DNA of 64,000 bases from Mycobacterium lehmannii (GTDB lineage Bacteria > Actinomycetota > Actinomycetes > Mycobacteriales > Mycobacteriaceae). Shown piece after piece: positions 8,157-19,300 of the stretch (positions are counted from its first letter, which is position 1; each line of letters opens with the position of its first letter). A program made the translations under genes and the position numbers. Under the pieces are notes generated by a model. That model saw nothing but the letters and a program-made list of their open reading frames with translations, made no database searches and was not told where the DNA came from. Location of the stretch: the NCBI RefSeq assembly GCF_002245535.1, contig NZ_NKCN01000017.1, positions 56,307 to 120,306 of the forward strand, in the 5' to 3' direction.

Positions 8157-10077
8157 CGCGCCCACAGACACGAGTATTCCACGCCGAGTACCGCCGATTC
8201 GCTGTTTGCCGCTCGAAAGAGATTCACGATACGACGCAGGTCGGTGGCTTCTGGTAAAGCGGCGGTCGAAAGGCGGCGCGGCGCACCGACTTCGGATCGC
8301 GCAGTCACATTCGCAGTGCTGGGCGAACGGTAGTTAGGGGCGCCGGAGCTTGGCGGTTGTAGGTATTTTGCAACGAAGGCGGGGAGCGCCGCCGGCACGG
8401 ACGCTGCCCGGGAATTGGCCCCGACATGACCTCGGGCGGAAACCACCTCAAGTCGGTCTCCAGTGACTGATGTGCTTCCACCGCATTATGTGCGCGGGGC
8501 GTTACTGACCATCTGGAGGGGCTGCGCCCCTCGTTCCACCATGAGGCGAGGGTACTCCGCGCTGACCTGGCCTGCGCTCCTGGAGCACCGGGGGGCGAGC
8601 ATCCACGATCAGTCGAAACGCATTGTGGTGCACTCGAATTACTTCGGCTGCCCCGCGGTCCGTAAAAACCGCAGGTGGTTCGGCGTATAGTCATGTCATG
8701 AACCTTGTCCGGGCGGTGGAGCGTGGCCTCAGGTGGTTGTCGACTCCTAGATACCTACCGGGTCGCCTGGAAATGCAAACTCAGCGTGGCAAGCGCCTGG
8801 AGATGGAAGTGATCTCTTTTGCGGTGCGTATACCTTTTCCGGGAGGGGCGATGCTGAGTATTCCAGTTTTCTTCACGATCATGCCGGCGGGCTCGTCGCC
8901 AATCGGCGGTTCGCAAGTTCGCTCTGGAGACGAGTAGACACGAGATCCCGCTCTTTGCGAATGCGACGGATTTCCGAGAGTCAAACTTGCTTCGATCAAT
9001 TTCTGAGACCAGAACTGTTACGAGAACAGTCTAGAAGCAAAAATTCTATTCCGCCTGTGAGTAACACCGGTTTCTCAGTATCCACCCTTTCCCCGCGGGG
9101 GCGTTACGCTTTTGTTGCGCAAACTCTCAAGAATTTGCGGTGGACGGCGGCTGCGCCTGAAGTAATCCGGCGAGCGGACTGATATCGAGGTCGCTGACCA
9201 CGGCAACCCCTCGTGCTCGCATGACGACCATGCCCGTGCCGAGAACCAGGTTCTGCAAATACGTTCACGGCTCTACCGCTCGAGGAGAAGCGCGATTGCT
9301 CTCGAGCGCAATCTTGAAAACAACCCGTACCCCAGTAGTGCCGTCGAATTTTCGCCGAACGGGACCTCTATGTCGACGGACAACATATCGCTGCCTCACC
9401 TCGGCAATCCCTCGCTGTGCAGCCCAGAAAAATCTAATCAAGATCGTTGCAGGTCGAGCCGGAAGTTTTTACGGCATGGCGTGAGGCTGTGCGGCGCATC
9501 GCGCTCAGTACTCGACGAACCGCCAGGTTTGCAGATTGGCGTAGGCGGTTGCTGGGTGCCCCGTTGCAGTGCTCGCGCGCCGGCATGCCTGCGCCGCGAG
9601 CTGGCAGTTTACGTGACATCGACAGCACCTGTGATATAGCAAACATACACCGAGGTTTGTAATACCCCGGTGACCAGACCAAACCGTGTCGTCACAGATT
9701 CTTGGCGATTCCAGTCGGGGGTTGCTGTCGCGCGAGACTCGCTGGCCTGAAAATTTTGCAAGCACGTTTGCTGCGACTGCAGTCTCTTGGATAATTTTTT
9801 GGGAGGCGCGCTTTCCGGATACTTAGCGAGCTCACAGATTTCCCATAAGTTATGATTGCTCGCAACGTCCCGGATCTAGGCAATCGAGCCTTGAACAGGG
9901 CAAAGGGCAAACGCAATTGACGCTACAGTTAATTTAGAAGATTAGCTATCTAAAGTTTGCTAAGGATGGTCCTTTTGGAAACCTCTCGGTAACGATTTGC
10001 CCACCCCTATGGGCTGCGGTAACTTTGCGATAGGCTCGCCAATGGTTTGCGGTGTCTGACGACTAGCCTGGAGAGAC
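8157..10077. other. Long gene-free leader between the Drr-like operon and mbtH-mps1
   Basis: About 1.9 kb has no convincing gene on either strand. Open frames here are short and lack family motifs; the best (8698-8937, 79 codons, preceded by a TATAGT-like element) has no recognisable feature. A perfect 7-bp stem with a 3-nt loop (GAGGGGC/GCCCCTC, 8516-8532) has no T-tract. From about 9740 to 9960 the DNA is markedly AT-rich for this genome, with runs such as ATAATTTTTT, the kind of DNA that nucleoid protein Lsr2 favours. The size and position suggest a regulatory leader or a decayed gene region. Confidence 0.5.
9917..9954 (+). promoter_or_regulatory. Candidate promoter/operator upstream of mbtH
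   Basis: A TTGACG box (9917-9922), close to a sigma-70 -35, is followed by AT-rich DNA holding a perfect palindrome: TTTAGA (9933-9938) and TCTAAA (9949-9954) around a 10-bp spacer. TAGCTAT within the spacer could serve as a -10, but the distance (about 20 bp) is long. It lies about 120 bp before the mbtH start, so it could be the operon's control site. No experiment or consensus match supports it. Confidence 0.3.
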
Positions 10078-10308
10078 GTGAGCATCAATCCGTTCGATGA
10101 CGACAAGGGTACCTTCTTCGTTCTGGTCAATGACGAGGAGCAGCACAGCCTTTGGCCCAGCTTTGCCGAAGTGCCGGCCGGATGGCGGGTTGTATACGGC
10201 GAAGCGGACCGGGCGGCGTGCCTTCAGTATGTAGAGGAGCATTGGCCAGACATCAGGCCGAAGAGCCTGCGCGAGAGGTTGGCGCAGGGCGGGGCTCTCG
10301 ACGGCTGA
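10078..10308 (+). CDS. mbtH: MbtH-like NRPS chaperone
   Basis: The protein has 76 residues from a GTG preceded by GGAGAG. It has the MbtH-family signature: NPFDD near the N-terminus, FFVLVNDEEQHSLWP with the conserved Trp, then VPAGWRVVYG and a C-terminal WPDIRPKSLRERL. MbtH proteins bind NRPS adenylation domains and are often needed for their folding or activity. It sits 26 bp before mps1 on the same strand, so it is the first gene of the GPL peptide operon and would serve Mps1, Mps2 and possibly the second Mps2-like enzyme. It is a separate paralogue from the mycobactin MbtH, named here by family only. Confidence 0.93.
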   Translation: MSINPFDDDKGTFFVLVNDEEQHSLWPSFAEVPAGWRVVYGEADRAACLQYVEEHWPDIRPKSLRERLAQGGALDG

Positions 10309-10334
10309 CCGGCTTTGTTGGGGGAAGTCGACTA

Positions 10335-13300
10335 ATGGGACAAGACGACGGGGCACTACCTCTGTCGCGAGGACAGCTGGATATCTGGCTGTCCCAAGAG
10401 AGCGGCCTCGCCGGCACGGAGTGGCAGCTCGGTCTTCTTGTACGAATTGACGGCCCGATCCAACGCGGCCACTTCCACCACGCGATCCGTCAGGCCCTGC
10501 AAGAAGCCGAACCGGCCCGCGCCGTCTTCTTCGAGGAGAACGGCCGGATCCTGCAGCGGCCGATGGACTACTCCGACCTCGAGCTGCCCTTCTACGACGT
10601 CCGGGACGCGGCCGATCCCGAAGGAAAAGTCCGCGAGATAGCCTCGTCCATCCAGCACACGCCAATGCCGCTCACGGGCCGCATGGTGACATTTGCGCTA
10701 TTTCAGACAAAGCCCGATCAATATTATGCGTATGGATTGGGACACCACATTTCCGTTGACGGAATGGGAATGGCGCTTGTATGTCGTCGAATCGCCACGA
10801 TTTATACGGCATTGGTCAAAGGGCAGCCGGTCCCACCCGCGTACTTCGGTTCGATCCAGGACCTCGTTGAATGCGAGGCGACGTACGAGGCGTCTGACGA
10901 TTTCGCCAGCGATCAGGCCTACTGGCGTGAGAATCTCCCCCCGGAAACCGGGCTAGATCCGCGGGCACCCCAGGCGGCGGACGGTCGTGACGCCTACACC
11001 CCGTCGACGTCCGTCGACATAGAACAGGGAGCGGTCAGCCGCATCAAAGAGCTTTCGAAGGCTCTGCGGATTCGCCGCTACTCCGTGACGACCGCAGCGT
11101 GCGCGCTGCTGGCGCGTTCATGGTCAGCGGGCGGTTCCGAAGTGGCGCTTGACTTCCCGGTGAGCAGGCGCGTCGCCGAGGAGTCGAAGTCGATTCCCGG
11201 GATGCTCGCCGGAGTTGTCCCGCTGGTCCTGAGCGCGCGACCGGAGCTGACGGCCGCAGAGTTCTGCAAACACGTAGACCTGCGCATTCGTGAATTGCTG
11301 AAGCATCAGCGTTTTCCGGTGCACACCCTCGAAGGCGCGGGTGGCCTCAGGCAAGGGACGAACCGCGTAGCGATCAGCTTCCTGCCGTCCCGGCTCACGC
11401 TCGACCTGGCGGGGGTTCCGGCGACCGCCTCGTACACCAACCACGGTCCGGTCGGCCACTACGGGTTCTTCTTCTCCGGCGCCAGCGACCAGATGTCGCT
11501 CAGCACCGCCGGCCTGGGTCAGCCGTTTGCGAATTTCGACGCCGCCGATCTAGCGGAGCGTCTCCAGCGGATCATCACCGCGATGGCGGAGGATCCCGAT
11601 CGTCCGCTCTCGTCCATCGATGAGCTCAGTGCGGAGGAGCGTGTCGAACTCGATCGCATGGGGCAGCGAAATCTACTGACCGACGAGCCTTCCACACCCG
11701 ACTCGATCACCGAATCGTTCGCCGCGCAGGTGGCAGAGGGTCCGGAGAAGACGGCGTTGGTATTCGGAGAGCGGTCGTGGACCTATCGCGAACTGGATGA
11801 GGCTGCCGATCGGTTCGCGCGATCGCTTGCGGCGCGGGGAGCCGCGCCTGGCCGATGCCTGTTGCTGCTTTCGGATCGGTCCGACTGGGCCGTCATCGCG
11901 ATCTTGGCGGTGCTCAAGACGGGGGCGGCGTATCTGCCCGTCGATCCCGTGGTGCCGGAAGCGAGGTTGAAGTTCATCCTTGAGGACGCCGCGCCCATTG
12001 CTGTGCTCACCACAGCCGGTTTGCGCTCCCGACTGGACGGGGCGGACGTCCCGGTGGTCGACATCGAAGGTTTGGCTGCCGAAACCGATGAGGGCAGCGC
12101 GATGTCGGCCCCTTCCCCCGACGACGTGGCCTACATCATCTACACCTCTGGCACCACCGGCGTCCCCAAAGGCGTGGCCGCGACACATAAAAGCGTCACC
12201 CAGCTCCTTGAGCCGATCGATTCCGGTCTGCCGCACCCGGGCGCATGGGCGCAATGTCACTCGTTGGCCTTCGACGCTTCGGTGTGGGAGATGTGGAACG
12301 CGCTGCTGCGCGGCGGAAGCGTGGTCGTGGTGCCGGAAGCGGTCACCAGCTCGCCCGAAGACTTCCGCAACGAGCTGGCCCGCCAGCGAGTCACCGTGCT
12401 GACCCAGACCCCCTCGGCCGTCGCGATGCTGTCGCCGGAAGGGCTGGACTCGATGGCGCTGGTGGTCGTCGGTGAGGCCTGCCCACCGCCAGTGGTGGAT
12501 AGGTGGGCGCGTGCGCGTCTGATGGTCAACGGCTACGGCCCGACCGAAACCACCATGGTGGCAACCGTCAGTGCGCCGCTGACTCCTGGCGACACCGTGG
12601 TCCCGATCGGATTGCCGGTCCCCGATGCGGTGCTGTTCGTGCTGGACACCTGGTTGCGGCCGGTGCCCGTTGGTGTCGTCGGCGAGTTGTACATCGCCGG
12701 CGCGGGTGTGGCGCCCGGCTACGTGGGTCGCCCCGATCTGACGGCATCAAGGTTCGTCGCCTGCCCGTTCGGCGGATCGGGTGCGCGGATGTATCGCACC
12801 GGCGACTTGGTGTGTTGGGGCGAGGACGGCCAGCTGCAGTATCTGGGCCGCGCCGATGAGCAGGTCAAGATCCGCGGCTATCGCATCGAGCTCGGGGAGA
12901 TTCAAGCTGCACTGGGACGGTTGGACGGCGTCAACCAGGCAGTGGTGATCGCGCGCGAGGATCGCCCCGGCGACAAGCGGCTGGTCGGGTACATCACCGG
13001 CACCGCCGATCCGGCCGACCTGCGCGCTCAGCTGGCGGACCGGCTGCCTCCCTACATGGTGCCGGTCGCCATCGTCGTCCTGGAGTCGTTGCCGCTGACA
13101 TCGAGCAACAAGGTGGACGTTCGCGCTCTACCCGCACCCGAATTCACCGGCGGCAGAGCCGATTACCGAGCCCCGGGCAGTGCGGTCGAGGAGATTCTGG
13201 CCGGGATCTACGCCGAGGTGCTCGGCGTGGAGCGGGTCGGGGTCGATGATTCGTTCTTCGATCTCGGTGGCGACAGCATCTTGTCGATGCAGGTGGTGGG

Positions 13301-16300
13301 CCGGGCCCGGGCGGCGGGACTGTTCTGCCGGCCCCGCGACATCTTCGTCGAGCAGACCGTGGCACGCCTGGCGGCTGTGACCAAGGTGGTCGGTGGTGAG
13401 GCCGCGGTCGTCGATGAGGGTATCGGCCCGGTGGTGGCGACGCCGATCATGCACTGGCTGCACCAGATGTCCGGCGCCGTCGACGAGTTCAACCAGACAT
13501 TGGTGGTGCAGGCCCCGGAGGGCGTAACCGAGGCTGACGTCAAATCGGTGTTGCAGGCGCTGCTGGATCGGCATGCGACGTTGCGGTTGCGCGCCGAGGA
13601 CGGTGTCGACGGTTGGTCGTTGACGGTGCCCGAGGCTGGTGCGGTTCAGGCCGCCGATTGTGTGCGGGTCGTCGACGGGCTGACCGACGAGGCGTTGGTG
13701 GCGGCGCGATCGCGCCTGAATCCGCGCACTGGTGCGATGGTGAGCGCAGTGTGGGTGCCGAGTACCGGACAGCTGGCGTTGGTCATCCACCATCTGGCGG
13801 TCGACGGGGTGTCGTGGCGCATCCTATTGGAAGACCTCAACATCGCCTGGGCGCAGCACCATAGCGGTCAGCCGATCGAATTGCCTACCGGAGGAACGTC
13901 TTTCGCTCGGTGGTCCTCACTTCTAGCAGAGCACGCCGGCGCTGTCGATGTCGTCCGGCACGCCGACACCTGGCGGCAGGTCGCTTCGACTCCGGCGGCG
14001 CTGCCCGCCGTACAGCCCGAGGTGGACACTTACGCCAACGCCGGACGCCTCACCGTGACGCTGGACGCGGCGACCACCCGCCGGCTGCTCGGAGAGGTGC
14101 CCGCCGCGTTTCACGCTGGCGTGCAAGACATTCTGTTGATCGCCTTCGGGTTGGCTTGGGCCGAATTCCTGGGCTCCACTGGGGTGCCCATCGGCATCGA
14201 CGTGGAGGGCCACGGCCGCAACGAGGAATTGGCCGCCGACGTCGACCTGTCCCGCACGGTCGGCTGGTTCACCACCAAGTACCCTGTCGCGCTGAGCGTG
14301 AGTGGGGTGACCTGGGCTCAGGTGAGTGCCGGTGATGCCGCACTGGGCACGGTGATCAAGGACGTCAAAGAACAACTGCGCGCACTTCCCGAGGGTCTGA
14401 CTTACGGTCTGCTGCGCTACCTGAATTCCGACGTCGACCTTTCCGGTCCGGACCCGGTGATCGGCTTCAACTATCTGGGGCGTCTGGGCGCCGGCGCAGG
14501 CGAGTTGTCCGACGACTTCTGGCGAATCAGCTCCGACAGTTTGGCGCTGACCGACATCGCGGCGGCGGTGTCAATGCCGTTGGCGCACACCGTGGAACTC
14601 AATGCCGGCACCGCCGACACCGAGGACGGCCCGCAACTGCAGGCGGCGTGGACCTGGGCGCCGACGGCGTTGGACCAGGACAAGGCCGAGCGGCTCAACC
14701 AGCTGTGGTTCGAGGCCCTGGCCGGCATCTGCGCCCACGTGCAGAACGGCGGCGGCGGGCTCACCCCGTCCGACCTCGCGCCCGCCCGACTCACCCAACA
14801 GCAGATCGATGATCTGACCCGCCGGCACAACCCTGCCGACGTACTGCCGCTGACACCGCTGCAACGAGGGCTGCTGTTCCAGTCCAGCTTCATCGAGGAC
14901 TCCGACGACGACGTCTACGCGGTGCAACTCGGCATCACCGTGACCGGCTCCCTGGACCCGAACCGCCTCCGTGAGGCGGTGCAGACCGTTGTCGCGCGCC
15001 ATCCCAACCTGGCCGCGCGCTTCAGCGAGGACTTCGGCGAGCCAGTGCAGATCATCCCCGCCGATCCCGTAATCGCCTGGCAGTACCTCGAATTGAGCGA
15101 CAGCGATGCCTCCGATCAACGCGTCGAGCAGATGTGCGCCGACGAGCGTGCCGCGGTATGCCAGTTCGCGGATCAGCCGCTCTTCCGCGGCGCCCTGATC
15201 CGCCTGCCGGGGAATCAACACCGGCTGGTGGTCACGATCCATCACATCGTGATCGACGGCTGGTCGCTGCCGATCTTGTTGCAGGAGATCTTCGCGAGCT
15301 ACTACGGGCAGCGGCTTCCCGCCGCCCCGCCGTTCCGCAATTTCGTCAGCTGGCTGACGGATCAGGATGACGACGCAGCACGGGCGGCTTGGCGCGAGGT
15401 GCTGGACGGTTTTGAGGAACCCACCTTGGTCGCGCCGCCCGCTCAGGCCGGGCCACGGGCCGTCGCGTCGCATCGGATGCCTGCGGACCTCACCCAATCG
15501 CTCGGCGAGTTGGCACGGGCCCGGCAGACCACCGTCAACACAGTCCTGCAGGCCGCATGGGCTCAGCTGTTGATGGCGATGACGGGCCACCACGACGTCA
15601 CCTTCGGCACCGCGGTGTCGGGTCGGCCGGTCGATCTTGCCGGTGCCGACTCGATGGTCGGCCTGCTGATCAACACGGTTCCCGTGCGCGCCGACATGAC
15701 GGCTGCGACCACCGTCGCCGACCTACTCGACCAGTTGCAGCGCGACCACAACAACACCCTCGATTACGAGCATCTCGCGCTCGCCGAGATTCATCGCGTC
15801 GTCGGACACGATCGTCTCTTCGACACCCTGTTCGTCTACGAGAACTATCCGATCGACATCGGCGCGCTGATGAGCGTGCAGGACCTTGCCGTCACCGACT
15901 TCAACAGCCGCGAGTACAACCACTACCCGCTCTCGATGGTGGTGACCCCCGGTAACGAACTCAGCCTGCGCGTCGAGTTCGACACCGACATCTTCGACGA
16001 GTCCGCGATCGAGACGCTCGTCGACCGATTACGGCACGTGTTGGCGGCCATGGTCGCCAATCCGACCGGGCGGTTGTCTTCGATCGACCTGCTGGGCTCC
16101 GGTGAACGCGAGCAACTCGACGGCTGGGGCAACAGGGCGGTACTGACTCGGCCCGCGACCACACCGGTCTCGATCATGGCGATGTTCGACGCCCAGGTCA
16201 GCCGCGCCCCGGAGGCGGTGGCGGTGACGTTCGAGGGTCGGTCGACGACCTACGGCGAGCTCGACGAGGCCGCGAATCGGTTGGCGACACTGCTGTCCCG

Positions 16301-19300
16301 CCGTGGCGCGGGACCGGGACAGCGTGTGGCACTTCTGCTTCCACGTTCCACCGAGGCGATCGCGGCGATCCTGGCGGTGCTCAAGACAGGCGCGGCCTAT
16401 CTACCGATCGACCCTGCGCACCCCGACGCACGGATCGAATTCATGGTCGGCGACGCCGCGCCGGTCGCCGCGGTTACGACGGAAGCCCTGCGCTCGCGGC
16501 TGGAGTCCTACGACGTCCCGATCATCGACGTCGACGACCACGGCGCCGATTCTGAGCCCGCGGCGGTGCTGTCGGCGTCGGCGCCCGACGACATCGCCTA
16601 CATCATCTATACCTCCGGAACCACCGGAACCCCCAAAGGCGTTGCGGTCACCCATCGTAACGTCACAAGGCTGCTCGAGTCCCTCGATGTGGAACTGTCC
16701 CTCGGACAGGTCTGGACGCAGTGCCATTCCCTGGCGTTCGACTATTCGGTCTGGGAGATCTGGGGCGCACTGCTGTACGGCGGCCGCCTGCTGATCGTGC
16801 CGGACTCGGTCGTCCGGTCGCCCGAAGAGCTTCACGCGCTGCTCGTGACCGAGCAGGTCAGTGTTCTGAGCCAGACGCCATCGGCGTTCTACGCATTGCA
16901 GACGGCCGACGCGCTGCAGCCGGAGCTGGGCCAGCAACTCAAGCTCCAGACGGTCGTTTTCGGCGGTGAAGCGCTTGAACCGCAACGCCTTTCGACGTGG
17001 CTGCACAGCCATCCGGGGCTGCCGCGCATGATCAATATGTACGGCATCACCGAGACCACCGTGCACGCGTCCTTCCGCGAAATCGGTGCCGGCGACGTCG
17101 ACACCACCTCGAGCCCCATCGGTGTGCCCCTTGAGCACCTGGCGTTCTTCGTGCTCGACGAATGGATGCGCCAGGTGCCGGTGGGCGTGACCGGGGAGCT
17201 GTACGTGGCCGGGGCGGGGCTGGCTTCGGGCTACCTCGGCCGGTCGGCACTGACGTCGACGCGGTTCGTCGCCTGCCCGTTCGGCGGGCCGGGCTCACGG
17301 ATGTACCGCACCGGCGACCTCGTGCGCTGGGGCACCGACGGTCAGCTGCGGTACGAGGGTCGCGCGGACAAGCAGGTGAAGATCCGCGGCTACCGCATCG
17401 AGCTCGGCGAAATCCAAGCCGCGATGGCCGATCTCGACGGTGTCGACCAGGCGGCGGTGATCGCGCGTGAGGACCGCCCGGGCGACAAGCGGTTGGTCGG
17501 CTACGTCACCGGGCAGGTGGACCCGACCGCGGTGCGCGCCAAGCTCGGTGAACGGCTACCGACGTACATGGTGCCGACGGCGGTGGTCGTGCTCGATGCG
17601 TTGCCCCTGACCGTCAACGGCAAGCTCGACACCCGTGCGCTTCCGGCGCCCGAATTCTCAGATGCCGACCAGTACCGCGCACCGAGCACGGCGGTCGAGG
17701 AAATTCTCGCCGGCATCTTCGCGCAGGTTTTGGGTGTGGAGCGCGTCGGCGTCGACGACTCCTTCTTCGACCTGGGCGGCGACAGCATCCTGTCGATGCA
17801 GGTGGTTGCCCGCGCGCGGGCGGCCGGGTTGGTGTGCCGGCCGCGAGACATCTTCGTCGAGCAGACTGTTGCCCGGCTCGCGCAGGTGGCGACATTCTCC
17901 GACACCGAAGGCGCGGTCGACGAGGGCATCGGCCCGGTGGTCGTGACGCCGATCATGCAGTGGCTCAACGGTGTCGACGGTCCGATCGACGAGTTCAACC
18001 AGACGGTCGTGCTGCAGGCCCCCGCCGGTGTCACCGAGGCGGACGTGGTGGTCGTCCTTCAGGGTCTGCTTGACCGGCATGCGATGTTGCGGTTGATCGT
18101 CGATGACGACGGCACCGGCGGTTGGTCCTTGAGCGTCCCCGAGGTGGGTGCGGTCGATGCCCGCAGTTGCCTGCAATCGGTGGACGCGTTGTCCGATGAC
18201 GTGCTGCTCGAGGCGCGGTCCCGGTTGAATCTGGCCGCCGGCACGATGCTCAGCGCACTGTGGGTGGCCGACACCCGCCAACTGGTGTTGATCGCCCACC
18301 ACCTTGCAGTCGATGCGGTGTCGTGGCGAATCCTGTTGGAGGACATCAACATCGCGTGGGCTCAGCACCGCGGCGGTCAGCCTGTGGAGCTGCCGACCGG
18401 CGGCACCTCGTTCGCTCGCTGGTCTTCGATAGTGAAGGAGCATGCTCACCTGCCGGCCGTGGTGGATCGGGCCGACGCATGGCGCCAGGTGGCGGCCATT
18501 CCCGCCGCGCTGCCGGCTGTGCAACCCGATGTCGACACCTACGCCAACGCGGGGCAGCTGTCATTGGAGTTGGATTCCGACACGACCCGACTGCTGCTCG
18601 GCGAGGTGCCCGCGGCGTTCCACGCCGGTGTCCAGGACATCCTGCTTATCGCTTTCGGTCTGGCGTGGGCCGAGTTCCTCGACGCCGACGCGGGACCGAT
18701 CGCCATTGACGTCGAGGGCCACGGCCGCCAGGAGGAACTGGCCGGTGACGTCGACCTGTCGCGCACGGTGGGCTGGTTCACCACCAAGTACCCGGTGGCC
18801 CTGACCGTCGGCGGGCTGTCCTGGGAACAGGTTGCGGCCGGCGACGCCGCCCTGGGCCCGGTCGTCAAGGCCGCCAAGGAACAACTGCGGGGCCTGCCCG
18901 ACGGCCTGACGTACGGCCTGCTGCGCTACATGAACAGCGACGTGGACCTCGCCGGCTCCGACCCGGCCATCGGTTTCAACTACCTGGGCCGCCTGGGTGC
19001 GGCCGCGGCCGAGCTCTCCGAGGACCTGTGGCGCATCGACCACGACGGCGTCTCCATCACCGCCGCAGCGACGGCGGTGCCCACACCGCTGGGACACACC
19101 GTCGAACTCAATGCGGGCACCATGGACACCGAAGCGGGGCCGCATCTGCAGGCGACCTGGACCTGGGCGCTATCGGCGCTGGATCAGGAGCAGGTCGGTC
19201 GGGTCGGCCAGCTGTGGTTCGAGGCCCTCGCCGGTATCTGCGCCCACGTGCAATCCGGCGGCGGCGGGCTGACCCCGTCCGATGTCGCACCGGCACGCGT

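Noticed and set aside
8516..8532. GAGGGGC/GCCCCTC hairpin as a terminator
   Set aside because: It lies upstream of both divergent operons, so neither would end there, and no T-tract follows.
8698..8937. A 79-codon frame with a TATAGT-like box upstream
   Set aside because: No ribosome-binding site of note, no domain and no supporting neighbour; kept only as a remark in the intergenic entry.
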